This document shows, one piece after another, positions 11,453-20,152 of a stretch of 57,528 bases of DNA (its first letter is position 1; every line of letters begins with the position of its first letter). Made by a program: the position numbers and the translations under genes. Location of the stretch: positions 1 to 57,528 of the forward strand of contig NZ_JAIWIA010000035.1 of assembly GCF_020176695.1 (NCBI RefSeq), written 5' to 3'. The notes beneath the pieces are model-generated. The model saw nothing but the letters and a program-made list of their open reading frames with translations. It did not search any database and was not told the origin of the DNA. Source of the stretch: Massilia sp. MS-15. Lineage in GTDB: Bacteria; Pseudomonadota; Gammaproteobacteria; Burkholderiales; Burkholderiaceae_D.

Positions 11453-12043
11453 ATGACCCGCACCGCCGACATCACGCGCAACACCAACGAAACGCAGATC
11501 CGCGTTTCGATCAACCTCGACGGCACCGGCCGCCAGAAACTGAACACTGGCGTTCCCTTCCTCGACCACATGCTCGACCAGATCGCGCGCCATGGCATGA
11601 TCGACCTCGAAGTCGACGCCGTGGGCGACCTGCACATCGATGCCCACCATACCGTCGAGGATACCGGCATCACGCTGGGCATGGCGGTGGCCAAGGCCGT
11701 CGGCGACAAGAAAGGCATGACCCGCTACGGCCACGCCTACGTGCCGCTGGACGAAGCGCTGTCGCGCGTGGTGATCGATTTCTCCGGCCGTCCCGGCCTG
11801 GAAATGCACATTCCCTGGACCCGCGCCATGATCGGCACTTTTGATGTCGACCTGACGGGCGAATTCTTCCGCGGCTTCGTGAACCACGCCGGCGTGACCC
11901 TGCACATCGACAACCTGCGCGGCGTGAATGCGCACCACCAGTGCGAGACCGTGTTCAAGGCTTTCGGGCGCGCGCTGCGCATGGCCACCGCGCTCGACGA
12001 GCGCGCCGCCGGCATCATTCCTTCGACCAAAGGCAGCCTGTAG
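11453..12043 (+). CDS. hisB: imidazoleglycerol-phosphate dehydratase (HisB)
   Basis: Monofunctional manganese-dependent dehydratase (196 residues) producing imidazole-acetol phosphate; the phosphatase domain found in the enterobacterial HisB fusion is absent. Metal-binding histidine motifs are intact: [24 protein letters not shown] and NAHHQCE. The 43-base gap after hisC is the second-largest within the his block, after the 40-base hisH-hisA gap plus leader; no obvious promoter is seen in it. Confidence 0.95.
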   Translation: MTRTADITRNTNETQIRVSINLDGTGRQKLNTGVPFLDHMLDQIARHGMIDLEVDAVGDLHIDAHHTVEDTGITLGMAVAKAVGDKKGMTRYGHAYVPLDEALSRVVIDFSGRPGLEMHIPWTRAMIGTFDVDLTGEFFRGFVNHAGVTLHIDNLRGVNAHHQCETVFKAFGRALRMATALDERAAGIIPSTKGSL

Positions 12044-12062
12044 CTTGGGGAACATGCGTACC

Positions 12063-12704
12063 ATGACGAACAAGATTGTGGTGGTCGATGGCCTGGGTAA
12101 CCTGCGCTCGGTGGCGCAGGCGCTGCGCGCCGCCGCGCCCGAAGCCGACATCCTGGTGTCGAACAGGCCGGAAGACATCGATGCGGCCGACCGCATCGTG
12201 CTGCCGGGGCAGGGCGCGATGCGCGACTGCATGCGCAGCCTGCGCGAATCCGGCGCCGAGGACGCGCTGCTGCGCGCCGTGAAGACGCGCCCGGTGATGG
12301 GCGTGTGCGTGGGCGAGCAGATGCTGTTCGACGCGAGCGAAGAGAACGAGGGCACGCCGGGCCTGGGCCTGCTGCCCGGCCGCGTGGTCCGGTTCCAGCT
12401 CGACGGCAGGCTGCAGGCCGACGGCTCGCGCTTCAAGGTGCCGCAGATGGGCTGGAACCGTGTGCGCCAGACCCGCGCCCACCCGCTGTGGGAAGGCGTC
12501 GAGGACGGCAGCTATTTCTATTTCGTGCACAGCTACTACGCCGTGCCGGAGCAGGCCCGGGACACCATCGGCGAAACCGACTACGGCGGCATGTATGCCT
12601 GCGCCGTGGCGCGCGACAACCTGGTCGCCACCCAGTTCCACCCCGAGAAAAGCGCGGCCGCCGGCCTGCGCCTGTACCGCAATTTCATCCACTGGAAACC
12701 GTAA
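12063..12704 (+). CDS. hisH: imidazole glycerol phosphate synthase, glutaminase subunit (HisH)
   Basis: Class I glutamine amidotransferase (213 residues from this start) that feeds ammonia to HisF. The nucleophile cysteine is in [11 protein letters not shown] and the His/Glu pair in TQFHPEKSA. The start is ambiguous: an in-frame ATG at 12054 sits only 3 bases after GGGG, while 12063 gives [10 protein letters not shown], the usual HisH beginning. Oddity: the N-terminal loop reads VDGLGNL, one residue shorter than the usual VDYGMGNL. Confidence 0.93.
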   Translation: MTNKIVVVDGLGNLRSVAQALRAAAPEADILVSNRPEDIDAADRIVLPGQGAMRDCMRSLRESGAEDALLRAVKTRPVMGVCVGEQMLFDASEENEGTPGLGLLPGRVVRFQLDGRLQADGSRFKVPQMGWNRVRQTRAHPLWEGVEDGSYFYFVHSYYAVPEQARDTIGETDYGGMYACAVARDNLVATQFHPEKSAAAGLRLYRNFIHWKP

Positions 12705-12744
12705 GCCTTTACGTTCATTCCCCGTCAACCAACCGACAACGACC

Positions 12745-13521
12745 ATGCTGCTGATCCCCGCCATCGACCTCAAAGACGGTCACTGTGTCCGCCTCAAACA
12801 GGGTGACATGGACCTCGCCACCGTATTTTCCGAAGACCCCGCCGAGATGGCGCTGCACTGGCTGAAGAAGGGCGCGCGCCGCCTGCACCTGGTCGACCTG
12901 AATGGCGCCTTCGCCGGCAAGCCGAAGAACGAGGCGGCGATCAAGTCCATCCTGAAGACCGTGCAGGACTACGCCGAAGAGATGGGCATCGAGGAAATCC
13001 CGGTCCAGCTGGGCGGCGGCATCCGCGACCTCGACACCATCGAGCGCTACCTGGACGACGGCATCACCTACATCATCGTCGGCACCGCCGCGGTGAAGAA
13101 CCCGGGCTTCCTGCACGACGCCTGCGGCGCCTTCCCGGGCTCGATCATCGTCGGCCTGGACGCCAAGGACGGCAAGGTCGCCACCGATGGCTGGAGCAAG
13201 ATGTCGGGCCACGAAGTCATCGACCTGGCCAAGAAGTTCGAAGGCTATGGCGTGGAATCGATCGTGTACACCGACATCGGCCGCGACGGCATGATGGCAG
13301 GCGTGAACATCGAAGCCACCGTCAAGCTGGCCCAGGCCGTCCGTATCCCGATCATCGCCTCGGGCGGCGTGCACAACCTGGCCGACGTGGAAGCGCTGTG
13401 CGCGGTGCAGGACGAAGGCATCGAGGGCGTGATCTGCGGCCGCTCGATCTACGAAGGCACGCTCGACCTGGCCTCGGCCCAGGAACGCGCCGACGCACTC
13501 ACCGAGGGCGCCCAGGCTTAA
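12745..13521 (+). CDS. hisA: ProFAR isomerase (HisA)
   Basis: TIM-barrel isomerase (258 residues) that opens the ribose of ProFAR by an Amadori rearrangement. The general acid/base aspartate is Asp8 in [11 protein letters not shown]. The LGGGIRDL and [13 protein letters not shown] phosphate-binding loops are present. It starts 40 bases after hisH and is followed by hisF after 5 bases. Confidence 0.95.
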   Translation: MLLIPAIDLKDGHCVRLKQGDMDLATVFSEDPAEMALHWLKKGARRLHLVDLNGAFAGKPKNEAAIKSILKTVQDYAEEMGIEEIPVQLGGGIRDLDTIERYLDDGITYIIVGTAAVKNPGFLHDACGAFPGSIIVGLDAKDGKVATDGWSKMSGHEVIDLAKKFEGYGVESIVYTDIGRDGMMAGVNIEATVKLAQAVRIPIIASGGVHNLADVEALCAVQDEGIEGVICGRSIYEGTLDLASAQERADALTEGAQA

Positions 13522-13526
13522 GCTCC

Positions 13527-14288
13527 ATGCTCGCAAAACGCATCATTCCCTGCCTCGACGTCACCGGCGGCCGCGTGGTCAAGGGCGTCAACTTCACCGA
13601 GCTGCGCGACGCCGGCGACCCGGTCGAGATCGCGCGCCGCTACGACGCACAAGGCGCCGACGAGATCACCTTCCTCGACATCACCGCCTCGAGCGACGGC
13701 CGCGACCTGATCCTGCCGATCATCGAAGCCGTGGCTTCGACCGTGTTCATCCCGCTCACCGTCGGTGGCGGCGTGCGCAAGGTCGAGGACGTGCGCCGGC
13801 TGCTCAATGCCGGCGCCGACAAGGTGTCGATGAACACCTCGGCCGTCACCAACCCGCAGCTGGTGTTCGACGCGGCGCAGAAGCACGGCTCGCAGTGCAT
13901 CGTGGTGGCGATCGACGCCAAGCAGGTCGCACCGGGCAAGTGGGAAGTGTTTACCCATGGCGGGCGCAACGCGACCGGCCTGGATGCCGTCGAATGGGCG
14001 CGCAAGATGGAAAGCCTCGGCGCCGGCGAACTGCTGCTGACCTCCATGGACCGCGACGGCACCAGGGCCGGCTTCGACCTGGGCCTGACGCGTGCCGTGT
14101 CCGACGCGGTCGGCATTTCCGTGATCGCCTCGGGCGGCGTGGGTGGCCTGCAGGACCTGGCCGACGGCATCCTGGAGGGCCACGCCGACGCGGTGCTGGC
14201 CGCCAGCATCTTCCACTACGGACAGCACACGGTCGGCGAGGCCAAGCGCTTCATGCTTGACCGCGGCATCCCGATGCGCCTGGAGTGA
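13527..14288 (+). CDS. hisF: imidazole glycerol phosphate synthase, cyclase subunit (HisF)
   Basis: TIM-barrel cyclase (253 residues) that, with HisH, forms imidazole glycerol phosphate and AICAR. Catalytic Asp11 lies in [13 protein letters not shown], and the [13 protein letters not shown] and [13 protein letters not shown] phosphate loops are intact. The ATG at 13527 is chosen because [12 protein letters not shown] is the standard beginning. The gene touches hisI at its stop. Confidence 0.96.
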   Translation: MLAKRIIPCLDVTGGRVVKGVNFTELRDAGDPVEIARRYDAQGADEITFLDITASSDGRDLILPIIEAVASTVFIPLTVGGGVRKVEDVRRLLNAGADKVSMNTSAVTNPQLVFDAAQKHGSQCIVVAIDAKQVAPGKWEVFTHGGRNATGLDAVEWARKMESLGAGELLLTSMDRDGTRAGFDLGLTRAVSDAVGISVIASGGVGGLQDLADGILEGHADAVLAASIFHYGQHTVGEAKRFMLDRGIPMRLE

Positions 14289-14290
14289 AC

Positions 14291-14701
14291 ATGCCGACCA
14301 ACGCAAAATGGCTGAACAAGGTGCGCTGGGACGAGCACGGCCTGGTGCCCGTGATCGCCCAGGAAGCGGCGAGTGGCGACGTCGTGATGTTCGCCTGGAT
14401 GAACCGCGAGGCGCTGGCCAGGACGGTGGAGCTGGGCGAAGCCGTCTACTGGAGCCGTTCGCGCAAGAAGCTGTGGCACAAGGGCGAGGAATCCGGCCAC
14501 ACCCAGAAGGTGCTCGACATCCGCCTCGACTGCGACGAAGACGTGGTCCTGTTGAGAATCGAGCAGAAGGGCGGCATCGCCTGCCATACCGGACGCCACT
14601 CCTGCTTCTTCCAGCAACTGAAGGACGAGGACTGGCAGGCGGTCGAACCCGTGCTGCAGGACCCCGCCACCATCTACTCCCAGGACAAGAAACACCCATG
14701 A
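14291..14701 (+). CDS. hisI: phosphoribosyl-AMP cyclohydrolase (HisI)
   Basis: Zinc enzyme opening the adenine ring of PR-AMP (136 residues); HisI and HisE are separate genes here, not fused. The motif [11 protein letters not shown] and the zinc-ligand region [14 protein letters not shown] are present. The ATG at 14291 has GGAG 5 bases upstream and is preferred over the GTG at 14285, which overlaps the hisF stop. The stop overlaps hisE as ATGA. Confidence 0.94.
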   Translation: MPTNAKWLNKVRWDEHGLVPVIAQEAASGDVVMFAWMNREALARTVELGEAVYWSRSRKKLWHKGEESGHTQKVLDIRLDCDEDVVLLRIEQKGGIACHTGRHSCFFQQLKDEDWQAVEPVLQDPATIYSQDKKHP

Positions 14702-15036
14702 ACGATATCCTGGCCCGCATCGCGGCCGTGATCGAGTCGCGCAAGCCGGCCGCCGGCGGCGACCCTGCAAGCTCCTACGTCGCCAAGCTGTTCAGCAAGG
14801 GCGACGACGCCATCCTCAAGAAGATCGGCGAAGAAGCCACCGAGACCGTGATGGCCGCCAAGGACGCGCGCGTCTCGGGCGACGCGTCCAAGCTGCTGTA
14901 CGAAACGGCCGACCTCTGGTTCCATTCGATGGTGCTGCTGGCGCAGTTCGGTTTGACGCCGCAGCAGGTGGTCGACGAGCTGGCGCGGCGCGAAGGCGTG
15001 TCCGGCATCGACGAAAAGGCGGCGCGCACCGAGTAA
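14698..15036 (+). CDS. hisE: phosphoribosyl-ATP pyrophosphatase (HisE)
   Basis: MazG-fold pyrophosphohydrolase (112 residues) that converts PR-ATP to PR-AMP, the second pathway step. The core [31 protein letters not shown] carries the acidic metal-binding residues, followed by [16 protein letters not shown]. The start overlaps the hisI stop (ATGA). It is the last his gene; 82 bases follow before the HIT gene. Confidence 0.94.
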   Translation: MNDILARIAAVIESRKPAAGGDPASSYVAKLFSKGDDAILKKIGEEATETVMAAKDARVSGDASKLLYETADLWFHSMVLLAQFGLTPQQVVDELARREGVSGIDEKAARTE

Positions 15037-15118
15037 AGCCGGGGCGTGCGTGCCATGCCCATCGGCAGTGTCATAATCGGGCTTTCGACGCCGCGCGTTC
15101 ACGGCATCTGGAGACAAG

Positions 15119-15493
15119 ATGGATAACTGTATTTTTTGCAAGATCGTCGCCAAGCAGATCCCGGCCAGCGTCGTCTACGAAGACGACGAGGTGCTGGCCT
15201 TCAAGGACATCAACCCGGCCGCGCCGGTGCACCTGCTGGTGATCCCGAAGCAGCACGTGGCCACCCTGTCCGACTGCACCGACGCGCACGCGGCCGTGCT
15301 GGGCAAGATGCTGGCGCTGGCGCCGAAGCTGGCGCAGGAGCACGGCGTTGGCGTCACCTCCGATGGCAATGGCGGGCACAGTGGCGGCTTCAAGACCCTG
15401 ATCAACAGCGGCCCGGACGGCGGGCAAGAGGTCTACCACCTGCACCTGCACATGTACGGCGGCAAGCGCCCGTGGCGCGGTCTCGGTACCTGA
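15119..15493 (+). CDS. HIT-family (HINT-like) nucleotide hydrolase
   Basis: Cytoplasmic histidine-triad protein (124 residues), probably a purine nucleoside phosphoramidase of the HINT branch. The triad is HLHLHM, with His107, His109 and His111 just before the C-terminus. The N-terminus MDNCIFCKIVAKQIP includes the CxxC typical of bacterial HINT. In many betaproteobacteria a HIT gene lies between hisE and tatA, as here. The in vivo substrate is not defined by the sequence. Confidence 0.92.
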   Translation: MDNCIFCKIVAKQIPASVVYEDDEVLAFKDINPAAPVHLLVIPKQHVATLSDCTDAHAAVLGKMLALAPKLAQEHGVGVTSDGNGGHSGGFKTLINSGPDGGQEVYHLHLHMYGGKRPWRGLGT

Positions 15494-15547
15494 GGGCAAG
15501 GAAACTTTTAATCGTGGCAAGCATGGGGCAAGCGAGCCCGCATGGCG

Positions 15548-15553
15548 TATACT
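15548..15553 (+). promoter_or_regulatory. possible -10 element upstream of tatA
   Basis: TATACT in the 115-base gap between the HIT gene and tatA, 55 bases before the tatA ATG. The matching -35 is weak. It could give tatABC its own promoter. Confidence 0.3.
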
Positions 15554-15608
15554 GAAACGCAGGCTTTTCCGATTTTACAGGCGCAATGCGTCTTGCTAGG
15601 AGATAAAC

Positions 15609-15848
15609 ATGGGTTCGATGAGTATTTGGCACTGGGTCATTGTCCTGGTCGTCGTGATGCTGATTTTTGGCACCAAGAAGATCGGCAATATCGGTTCCGA
15701 TCTCGGTAAGGCAGTCAAGGGCTTCAAGGATGGCGTGAAGGGCGAGGAAGACAAGGCGAATCCGAACGCCGCGGCCGCCCAGCCGCCGCAGCAGGTGGCC
15801 GACAAGTCCACCATCGACGTCGAAGCCCGCGACAAGACCCGTCACTGA
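15609..15848 (+). CDS. tatA: Sec-independent translocase subunit TatA
   Basis: Pore-forming component of the twin-arginine translocon (79 residues). One N-terminal transmembrane helix (about residues 6-21) is followed by the FGTKKI hinge and an amphipathic helix ([16 protein letters not shown]). The C-terminal tail is polar and Ala/Gln-rich. It starts the tatABC cluster, 9 bases before tatB. Confidence 0.94.
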   Translation: MGSMSIWHWVIVLVVVMLIFGTKKIGNIGSDLGKAVKGFKDGVKGEEDKANPNAAAAQPPQQVADKSTIDVEARDKTRH

Positions 15849-15857
15849 CCCCCGGGC

Positions 15858-16373
15858 ATGATCGATCTCGGACTGTCGAAGCTGGCGATCATCGGCGTTG
15901 TCGCGCTGATCGTGATCGGCCCTGAAAAGCTGCCGAAGGTGGCGCGCATGGCGGGCACCCTGTACGGGCGCGCCCAGCGCTACCTGCACGACGTCAAGTC
16001 CGAGGTCAGCCGCGAGATCGAGCTCGACGAGTTGCGCAACCTGCACAAGGAAGTGCACGACAGCGCGCACTCGTTCAAGTCCGAGGTCGAGCAGTCCATG
16101 TCCAGCCACGTCGACGAAGTCGAAGCGCTGTGGGACGGCAGGGAACACCTGCCTTCGTCTTCATCCTCTTCCCATGCGTCGCATGGCTTCGTCAGCACTG
16201 CCGACATCGAACGCAAGGCGCGCGATTTCCGCCGCAAGAAGCTGGTGCGTACCTCGGCCGTGCCGAGCTGGTACAAGCACCGCCACGGCGGCAAGACCCA
16301 TGTGCTGTCGGGCGCCGCGCGCGTACGCAAGTTCCGCCCCGGCTCCAGCAAATCCAAGACTTCCTTTTTCTAG
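15858..16373 (+). CDS. tatB: twin-arginine translocase subunit TatB
   Basis: Receptor-complex partner of TatC (171 residues). The N-terminal helix LGLSKLAIIGVVALIVIGPEK ends in the GPEKLP motif that separates TatB from TatA. A long amphipathic, Glu-rich region follows. The C-terminal third is basic and poorly conserved (SSSSSHAS, then a KTHVLSGAARVRKFRPGSSKSK region). The tatB stop directly abuts the tatC ATG. Confidence 0.92.
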   Translation: MIDLGLSKLAIIGVVALIVIGPEKLPKVARMAGTLYGRAQRYLHDVKSEVSREIELDELRNLHKEVHDSAHSFKSEVEQSMSSHVDEVEALWDGREHLPSSSSSSHASHGFVSTADIERKARDFRRKKLVRTSAVPSWYKHRHGGKTHVLSGAARVRKFRPGSSKSKTSFF

Positions 16374-17129
16374 ATGACCGACGAAGCCGCAGGCGAAGAA
16401 ACCTTCATTTCCCACCTGGTCGAACTGCGTGACCGCCTGGTCAAGGCGTCGATCGGGATCGCCATCGCCTGCGCGGCGCTGTTCATCTGGCCCGGCCCAT
16501 CGCAGGTCTACGACCTGCTGGCCGCGCCCATGATCGCCTCGCTGCCGCCAGGCGCCAAGATGATCGCCACCGGCGTCGTCTCGCCTTTCCTGGTGCCGAT
16601 GAAGGTGACCCTGCTGCTGGCCTTCATCCTGTCGCTGCCCTGGGTGTTCTACCAGCTGTGGGCCTTTGTCGCGCCCGGCCTGTACGCCCACGAGAAGCGC
16701 CTGGTGCTGCCGCTGGTGATCTCGTCCTCGCTGCTGTTCATCGCCGGCGTGGCCTTCTGCTACTTCTTCGTGTTCGGGCGCGTGTTCCACTTCATTGGCG
16801 AGTTCGCGCCCACCTCGATCGCGGTCACGCCCGACATCGAGAACTACCTCGACTTCGTGATGTCGATGTGCCTGGCCTTCGGCGCCACCTTCGAGGTGCC
16901 GGTGGTGGTGGTCATCCTGGTGCGCATGGGCATCGTCAGCATCGAGAAACTGCGCGAGATCCGCTCCTACGTGATCGTCGGCGCGTTCGTCATCGCGGCC
17001 ATCGTCACGCCGCCGGACGTGGTCAGCCAGCTGGCCCTGGCCATCCCGATGTGCCTGCTGTACGAGCTGGGCCTGCTGGTGGCGCCGATCTTCGCGCGCG
17101 TTACCCGGGCGCCCGAGGAACACGCCTGA
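16374..17129 (+). CDS. tatC: twin-arginine translocase subunit TatC
   Basis: Polytopic receptor of Tat substrates (251 residues, six transmembrane segments). The N-terminal ETFISHLVELRDRLVKA helix carries the conserved signal-peptide-binding glutamate, and the LPWVFYQLWAFVAPGLYAHEK segment is diagnostic. The ATG at 16374 follows the tatB stop with no gap. Confidence 0.95.
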   Translation: MTDEAAGEETFISHLVELRDRLVKASIGIAIACAALFIWPGPSQVYDLLAAPMIASLPPGAKMIATGVVSPFLVPMKVTLLLAFILSLPWVFYQLWAFVAPGLYAHEKRLVLPLVISSSLLFIAGVAFCYFFVFGRVFHFIGEFAPTSIAVTPDIENYLDFVMSMCLAFGATFEVPVVVVILVRMGIVSIEKLREIRSYVIVGAFVIAAIVTPPDVVSQLALAIPMCLLYELGLLVAPIFARVTRAPEEHA

Positions 17130-17251
17130 GGCGACGCCGTAGCGCGATCCTATGCCTTCGGCATCATCTGCCGGGCTCCCGCTGTTCTTTCTTGTGATTG
17201 CCTCCTGCGCATGCAAATATTGCGCTCCCGCATTTGACGCACAGGATACGC

Positions 17252-20050
17252 ATGTCTTTCCTTTCCCCGCTCCGCTACGTCGGCATCGTGCTGGTTGCCG
17301 TCCTGGGCGCCTCCGCCTCCGCCGCGCCCGCCGATCCGCTGCCGCTCGACCCCCAGCTCAGGTTCGGCAAGCTGGACAATGGCCTGAGCTACTACATCCG
17401 GCAAAACGCGCGGCCGGCCCAGCGCGTCGAACTGCGCCTGGTCGTCAACGCCGGGTCGATCCTGGAAGACGAAGACCAGCTGGGCGCTGCCCACTTCGTG
17501 GAACACCTGGGCTTCAACGGCAGCCGCCATTTCAAGAAGCAGGAACTGGTGTCCTATCTGCAGTCGATCGGCATCCGTTCCGGCGCCGACCTGAACGCCT
17601 TCACCAGCTTCGACTCCACGATCTACGTCTTGCCGGTCCCGACCGACAAGCCGGGCAACCTGGAGCAGGGCTTCCGGGTGCTGGAGGACTGGGCCCATGG
17701 CATGACGCTGTCGGACCAGGCCATCGAGGACGAGCGCGGCATCATCCTCGAGGAAAAGCGGCTGCGCAGCGGCTACGGCCGGCGCATGCAGGAAGCGACC
17801 CTGCCGAAGCTGGCCAACGGCTCGCGCTACAAGGACCGGCTGCCGATCGGCACCGAGGCGTCGATCGCCGGCAACCGTCCGGATGCGCTGCGCCGCTTCT
17901 ACCGCGACTGGTACCGGCCCGACCTGATGGCGGTGATCGTCGTCGGCGACATCGACCCGGAGGAAGCGCAGCGCCTGGTGCGGCGCCACTTCGGCCACAT
18001 CGCGATGCCAGCCGCGCCGCGGCCACGGCCACAGTATCCGCTGCCTGCGCTGGGCGACCCGGACGTCCTCGTCTACGCCGACCCCGAGGCGCCCGGCAGC
18101 ACCCTGCGCCTGACCTGGTCCAGCTACCAGCGCGCTCCGGCGGCCACGGTGGCCGACTTCCGCACCGTGCTGCAGCGGCGCCTGTTCTCGGAGCTGATGC
18201 GCATGCGCCTGGCGCGCCTGCCGGTGCTGGGTGGCTTCGTTGGCGAATCGGCCTCGCCCTTCGGAACCAACCAGCACACCTATACCGCCACGGCCGGGAT
18301 CGGCCCGGCCGGCGTGCACAAGGCGATCGATGCGCTGGTCGGCGAGAACCAGCGGGTGCGCCAGTTCGGCTTTTCCGCCGCCGAACTGGAGGCGGCCAGG
18401 CGCAGCGTCATGGCCAGCTACGAGCATGCCTACAAGGCGCGCGACAGCCGCAGCTCGGCCGCGCTGCTGGGCGCGTACGTGCGCCACTTCCTGGCCGGCG
18501 AACCGGCGCTCGACATCGAACAGGAAGTGGCTTACGCGCGCAGCGCCATCCCGGCGATCACGGAAGAGGAGATGCATGCCTATGCCAGGACCGTGATCCC
18601 CGGCGACGGGCCGAAGCTGCTGGTGTACACGACCAGCCCGAACGGCGCCCAGCCCGTCCCTACCGGCACGGAGCTGCTGGAGCGGGTCGACTCGGCACTG
18701 AAGACGCCCGTGTCGCGGCACAAGGAAAAGGAGCTGCCTGCCCAGCTGATGGCGCAGCAGCCCGCGCCTGGCAGCATCGTCGAACAGCGCGAAGACAAGC
18801 TGCTCGGGGTCACCCGGCTGCTGCTGTCGAATGGCGTGAAGGTGGTGCTCAAGCCCACGCCCTTCAGCCGGGACAGCGTGCAGATGGCGGCGCTGCGCCC
18901 CGGCGGTCAGATGCTGTTCGCGGACGCCGACAAGGACGCCCTGCGCTTCGGTGGCGTACTGCACCGGGCGATGGGCGCCGGGCCATATAGCGTGCTGGAC
19001 CTGTCGCGTATCCTGGCGGGCAAGAACCTGACGCTCACGGCCGGCATGGGTCCGTACACCGACCACCTGAACGGGAGCAGCAACAGCGGCGACCTGGAGA
19101 CGCTGCTGCAGCTGAACTACCTGGCGATGACCAGTCCGCGCCGCGACAAGGCGGTGTTCCGCTCCTTCGTGAACAGCAATGCCACGCTGGCCCAGACGCA
19201 GGCGGCGGTGCCCGAAGGGCGCTTCGCCGATGCGCGCGAGCTGGCCGTGTACGGTGGCCATCCGCGCACCCAGTTGCGGCCCCGTCCCGAAGACTACCGC
19301 AAGCTGGACCTGGACCGCAGCCTCGAACTGTTCCGTTCACGCATGCTCAATGCCAAGGGCATGAGCTTCTACTTCGTGGGCGACTTCGAGGTCGAGGCGA
19401 TCAAGCCGCTGCTGGCCGCCTACGTCGCCACCTTGCCGGTTTCCGAGCTGGCGCTGTCCTACCGCGACCCCGGCATCCGCCAGGTGCCCGGGGTCGTGCG
19501 GCGCGAAGTCAGGGCGGGCGTCGAGCAGAAGAGCATGGTCACCTACGATTTCGGCGGCGAGATGGACTACTCCCGCAGCGAAGCGACGGCCTTCACGGCG
19601 ATGGTCGACGTACTGAACCTGCGCATCCGCGACGCGCTGCGCGACCGCCACCAGCTGATCTACACGGGCGGCGCCAGCGGCCGCTACGGACGCATCCCGC
19701 GCCCCTTGTACTCGATCGCCATCCAGCTGCCGACCGCGCCCCAGCATGTGGAGAAGATCGAGACGGTGCTGTGGGAAGAGATCGCGGCCCTGCAGGACAA
19801 GGGACCGACGCCGGAAGAGCTGAACAAGGTCAGGCAGGGCATGCTGCAGGTCTATCGCAAGTCGCTGAAGGAAAACGGCTACTGGCTGGTGCGCCTGCAG
19901 AATGCCGACCTGGAAGGGGACGATCCGGGCGACATCCTCACGGTGGCCGAGCGCATCGAAGCGGTCAGCGCGGAAGGGGTGCGGGCGGCGGCGCAGCGTT
20001 TCCTGACCAGGGAACGCCATGTGGAGATGGTGCTCAGGCCCGAAGCCTGA
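17252..20050 (+). CDS. exported M16 zinc metalloprotease (PqqL-like)
   Basis: Large inverzincin of peptidase family M16 (932 residues). A Sec signal covers about residues 1-25 (cleavage near SASAA). The inverted zinc motif HFVEH (residues 81-85) is followed by the distal zinc glutamate in IEDERGIILEEKRL, so the N-terminal half is catalytic. The C-terminal half repeats the fold without the motif (inactive M16 domain). Length and layout match PqqL-type periplasmic proteases. The ATG at 17252 is chosen because it begins the signal peptide. Transcribed alone and convergent with the DUF885 gene. Confidence 0.88.
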   Translation: MSFLSPLRYVGIVLVAVLGASASAAPADPLPLDPQLRFGKLDNGLSYYIRQNARPAQRVELRLVVNAGSILEDEDQLGAAHFVEHLGFNGSRHFKKQELVSYLQSIGIRSGADLNAFTSFDSTIYVLPVPTDKPGNLEQGFRVLEDWAHGMTLSDQAIEDERGIILEEKRLRSGYGRRMQEATLPKLANGSRYKDRLPIGTEASIAGNRPDALRRFYRDWYRPDLMAVIVVGDIDPEEAQRLVRRHFGHIAMPAAPRPRPQYPLPALGDPDVLVYADPEAPGSTLRLTWSSYQRAPAATVADFRTVLQRRLFSELMRMRLARLPVLGGFVGESASPFGTNQHTYTATAGIGPAGVHKAIDALVGENQRVRQFGFSAAELEAARRSVMASYEHAYKARDSRSSAALLGAYVRHFLAGEPALDIEQEVAYARSAIPAITEEEMHAYARTVIPGDGPKLLVYTTSPNGAQPVPTGTELLERVDSALKTPVSRHKEKELPAQLMAQQPAPGSIVEQREDKLLGVTRLLLSNGVKVVLKPTPFSRDSVQMAALRPGGQMLFADADKDALRFGGVLHRAMGAGPYSVLDLSRILAGKNLTLTAGMGPYTDHLNGSSNSGDLETLLQLNYLAMTSPRRDKAVFRSFVNSNATLAQTQAAVPEGRFADARELAVYGGHPRTQLRPRPEDYRKLDLDRSLELFRSRMLNAKGMSFYFVGDFEVEAIKPLLAAYVATLPVSELALSYRDPGIRQVPGVVRREVRAGVEQKSMVTYDFGGEMDYSRSEATAFTAMVDVLNLRIRDALRDRHQLIYTGGASGRYGRIPRPLYSIAIQLPTAPQHVEKIETVLWEEIAALQDKGPTPEELNKVRQGMLQVYRKSLKENGYWLVRLQNADLEGDDPGDILTVAERIEAVSAEGVRAAAQRFLTRERHVEMVLRPEA

Positions 20051-20103
20051 GGAGGTGGCCGGCAAGGGCTCCGCTCTCGTGTCGAATAACCTTGCCGGCA
20101 ACG

Positions 20104-20139
20104 ATCACCGCGTGGGCGGAAATCCGCCCACCCTACGGG
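20104..20139. repeat. REP-like palindromic element, copy B
   Basis: Inverted relative to copy A at 3995. A 9-bp perfect stem (GTGGGCGGA 20112-20120, TCCGCCCAC 20123-20131) is flanked by ATCACCGC and CCTACGGG. It lies in the 102-base space between the convergent M16 and DUF885 genes, where it may double as a bidirectional terminator. Confidence 0.7.
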
Positions 20140-20152
20140 TGCAAGTTGGCGC

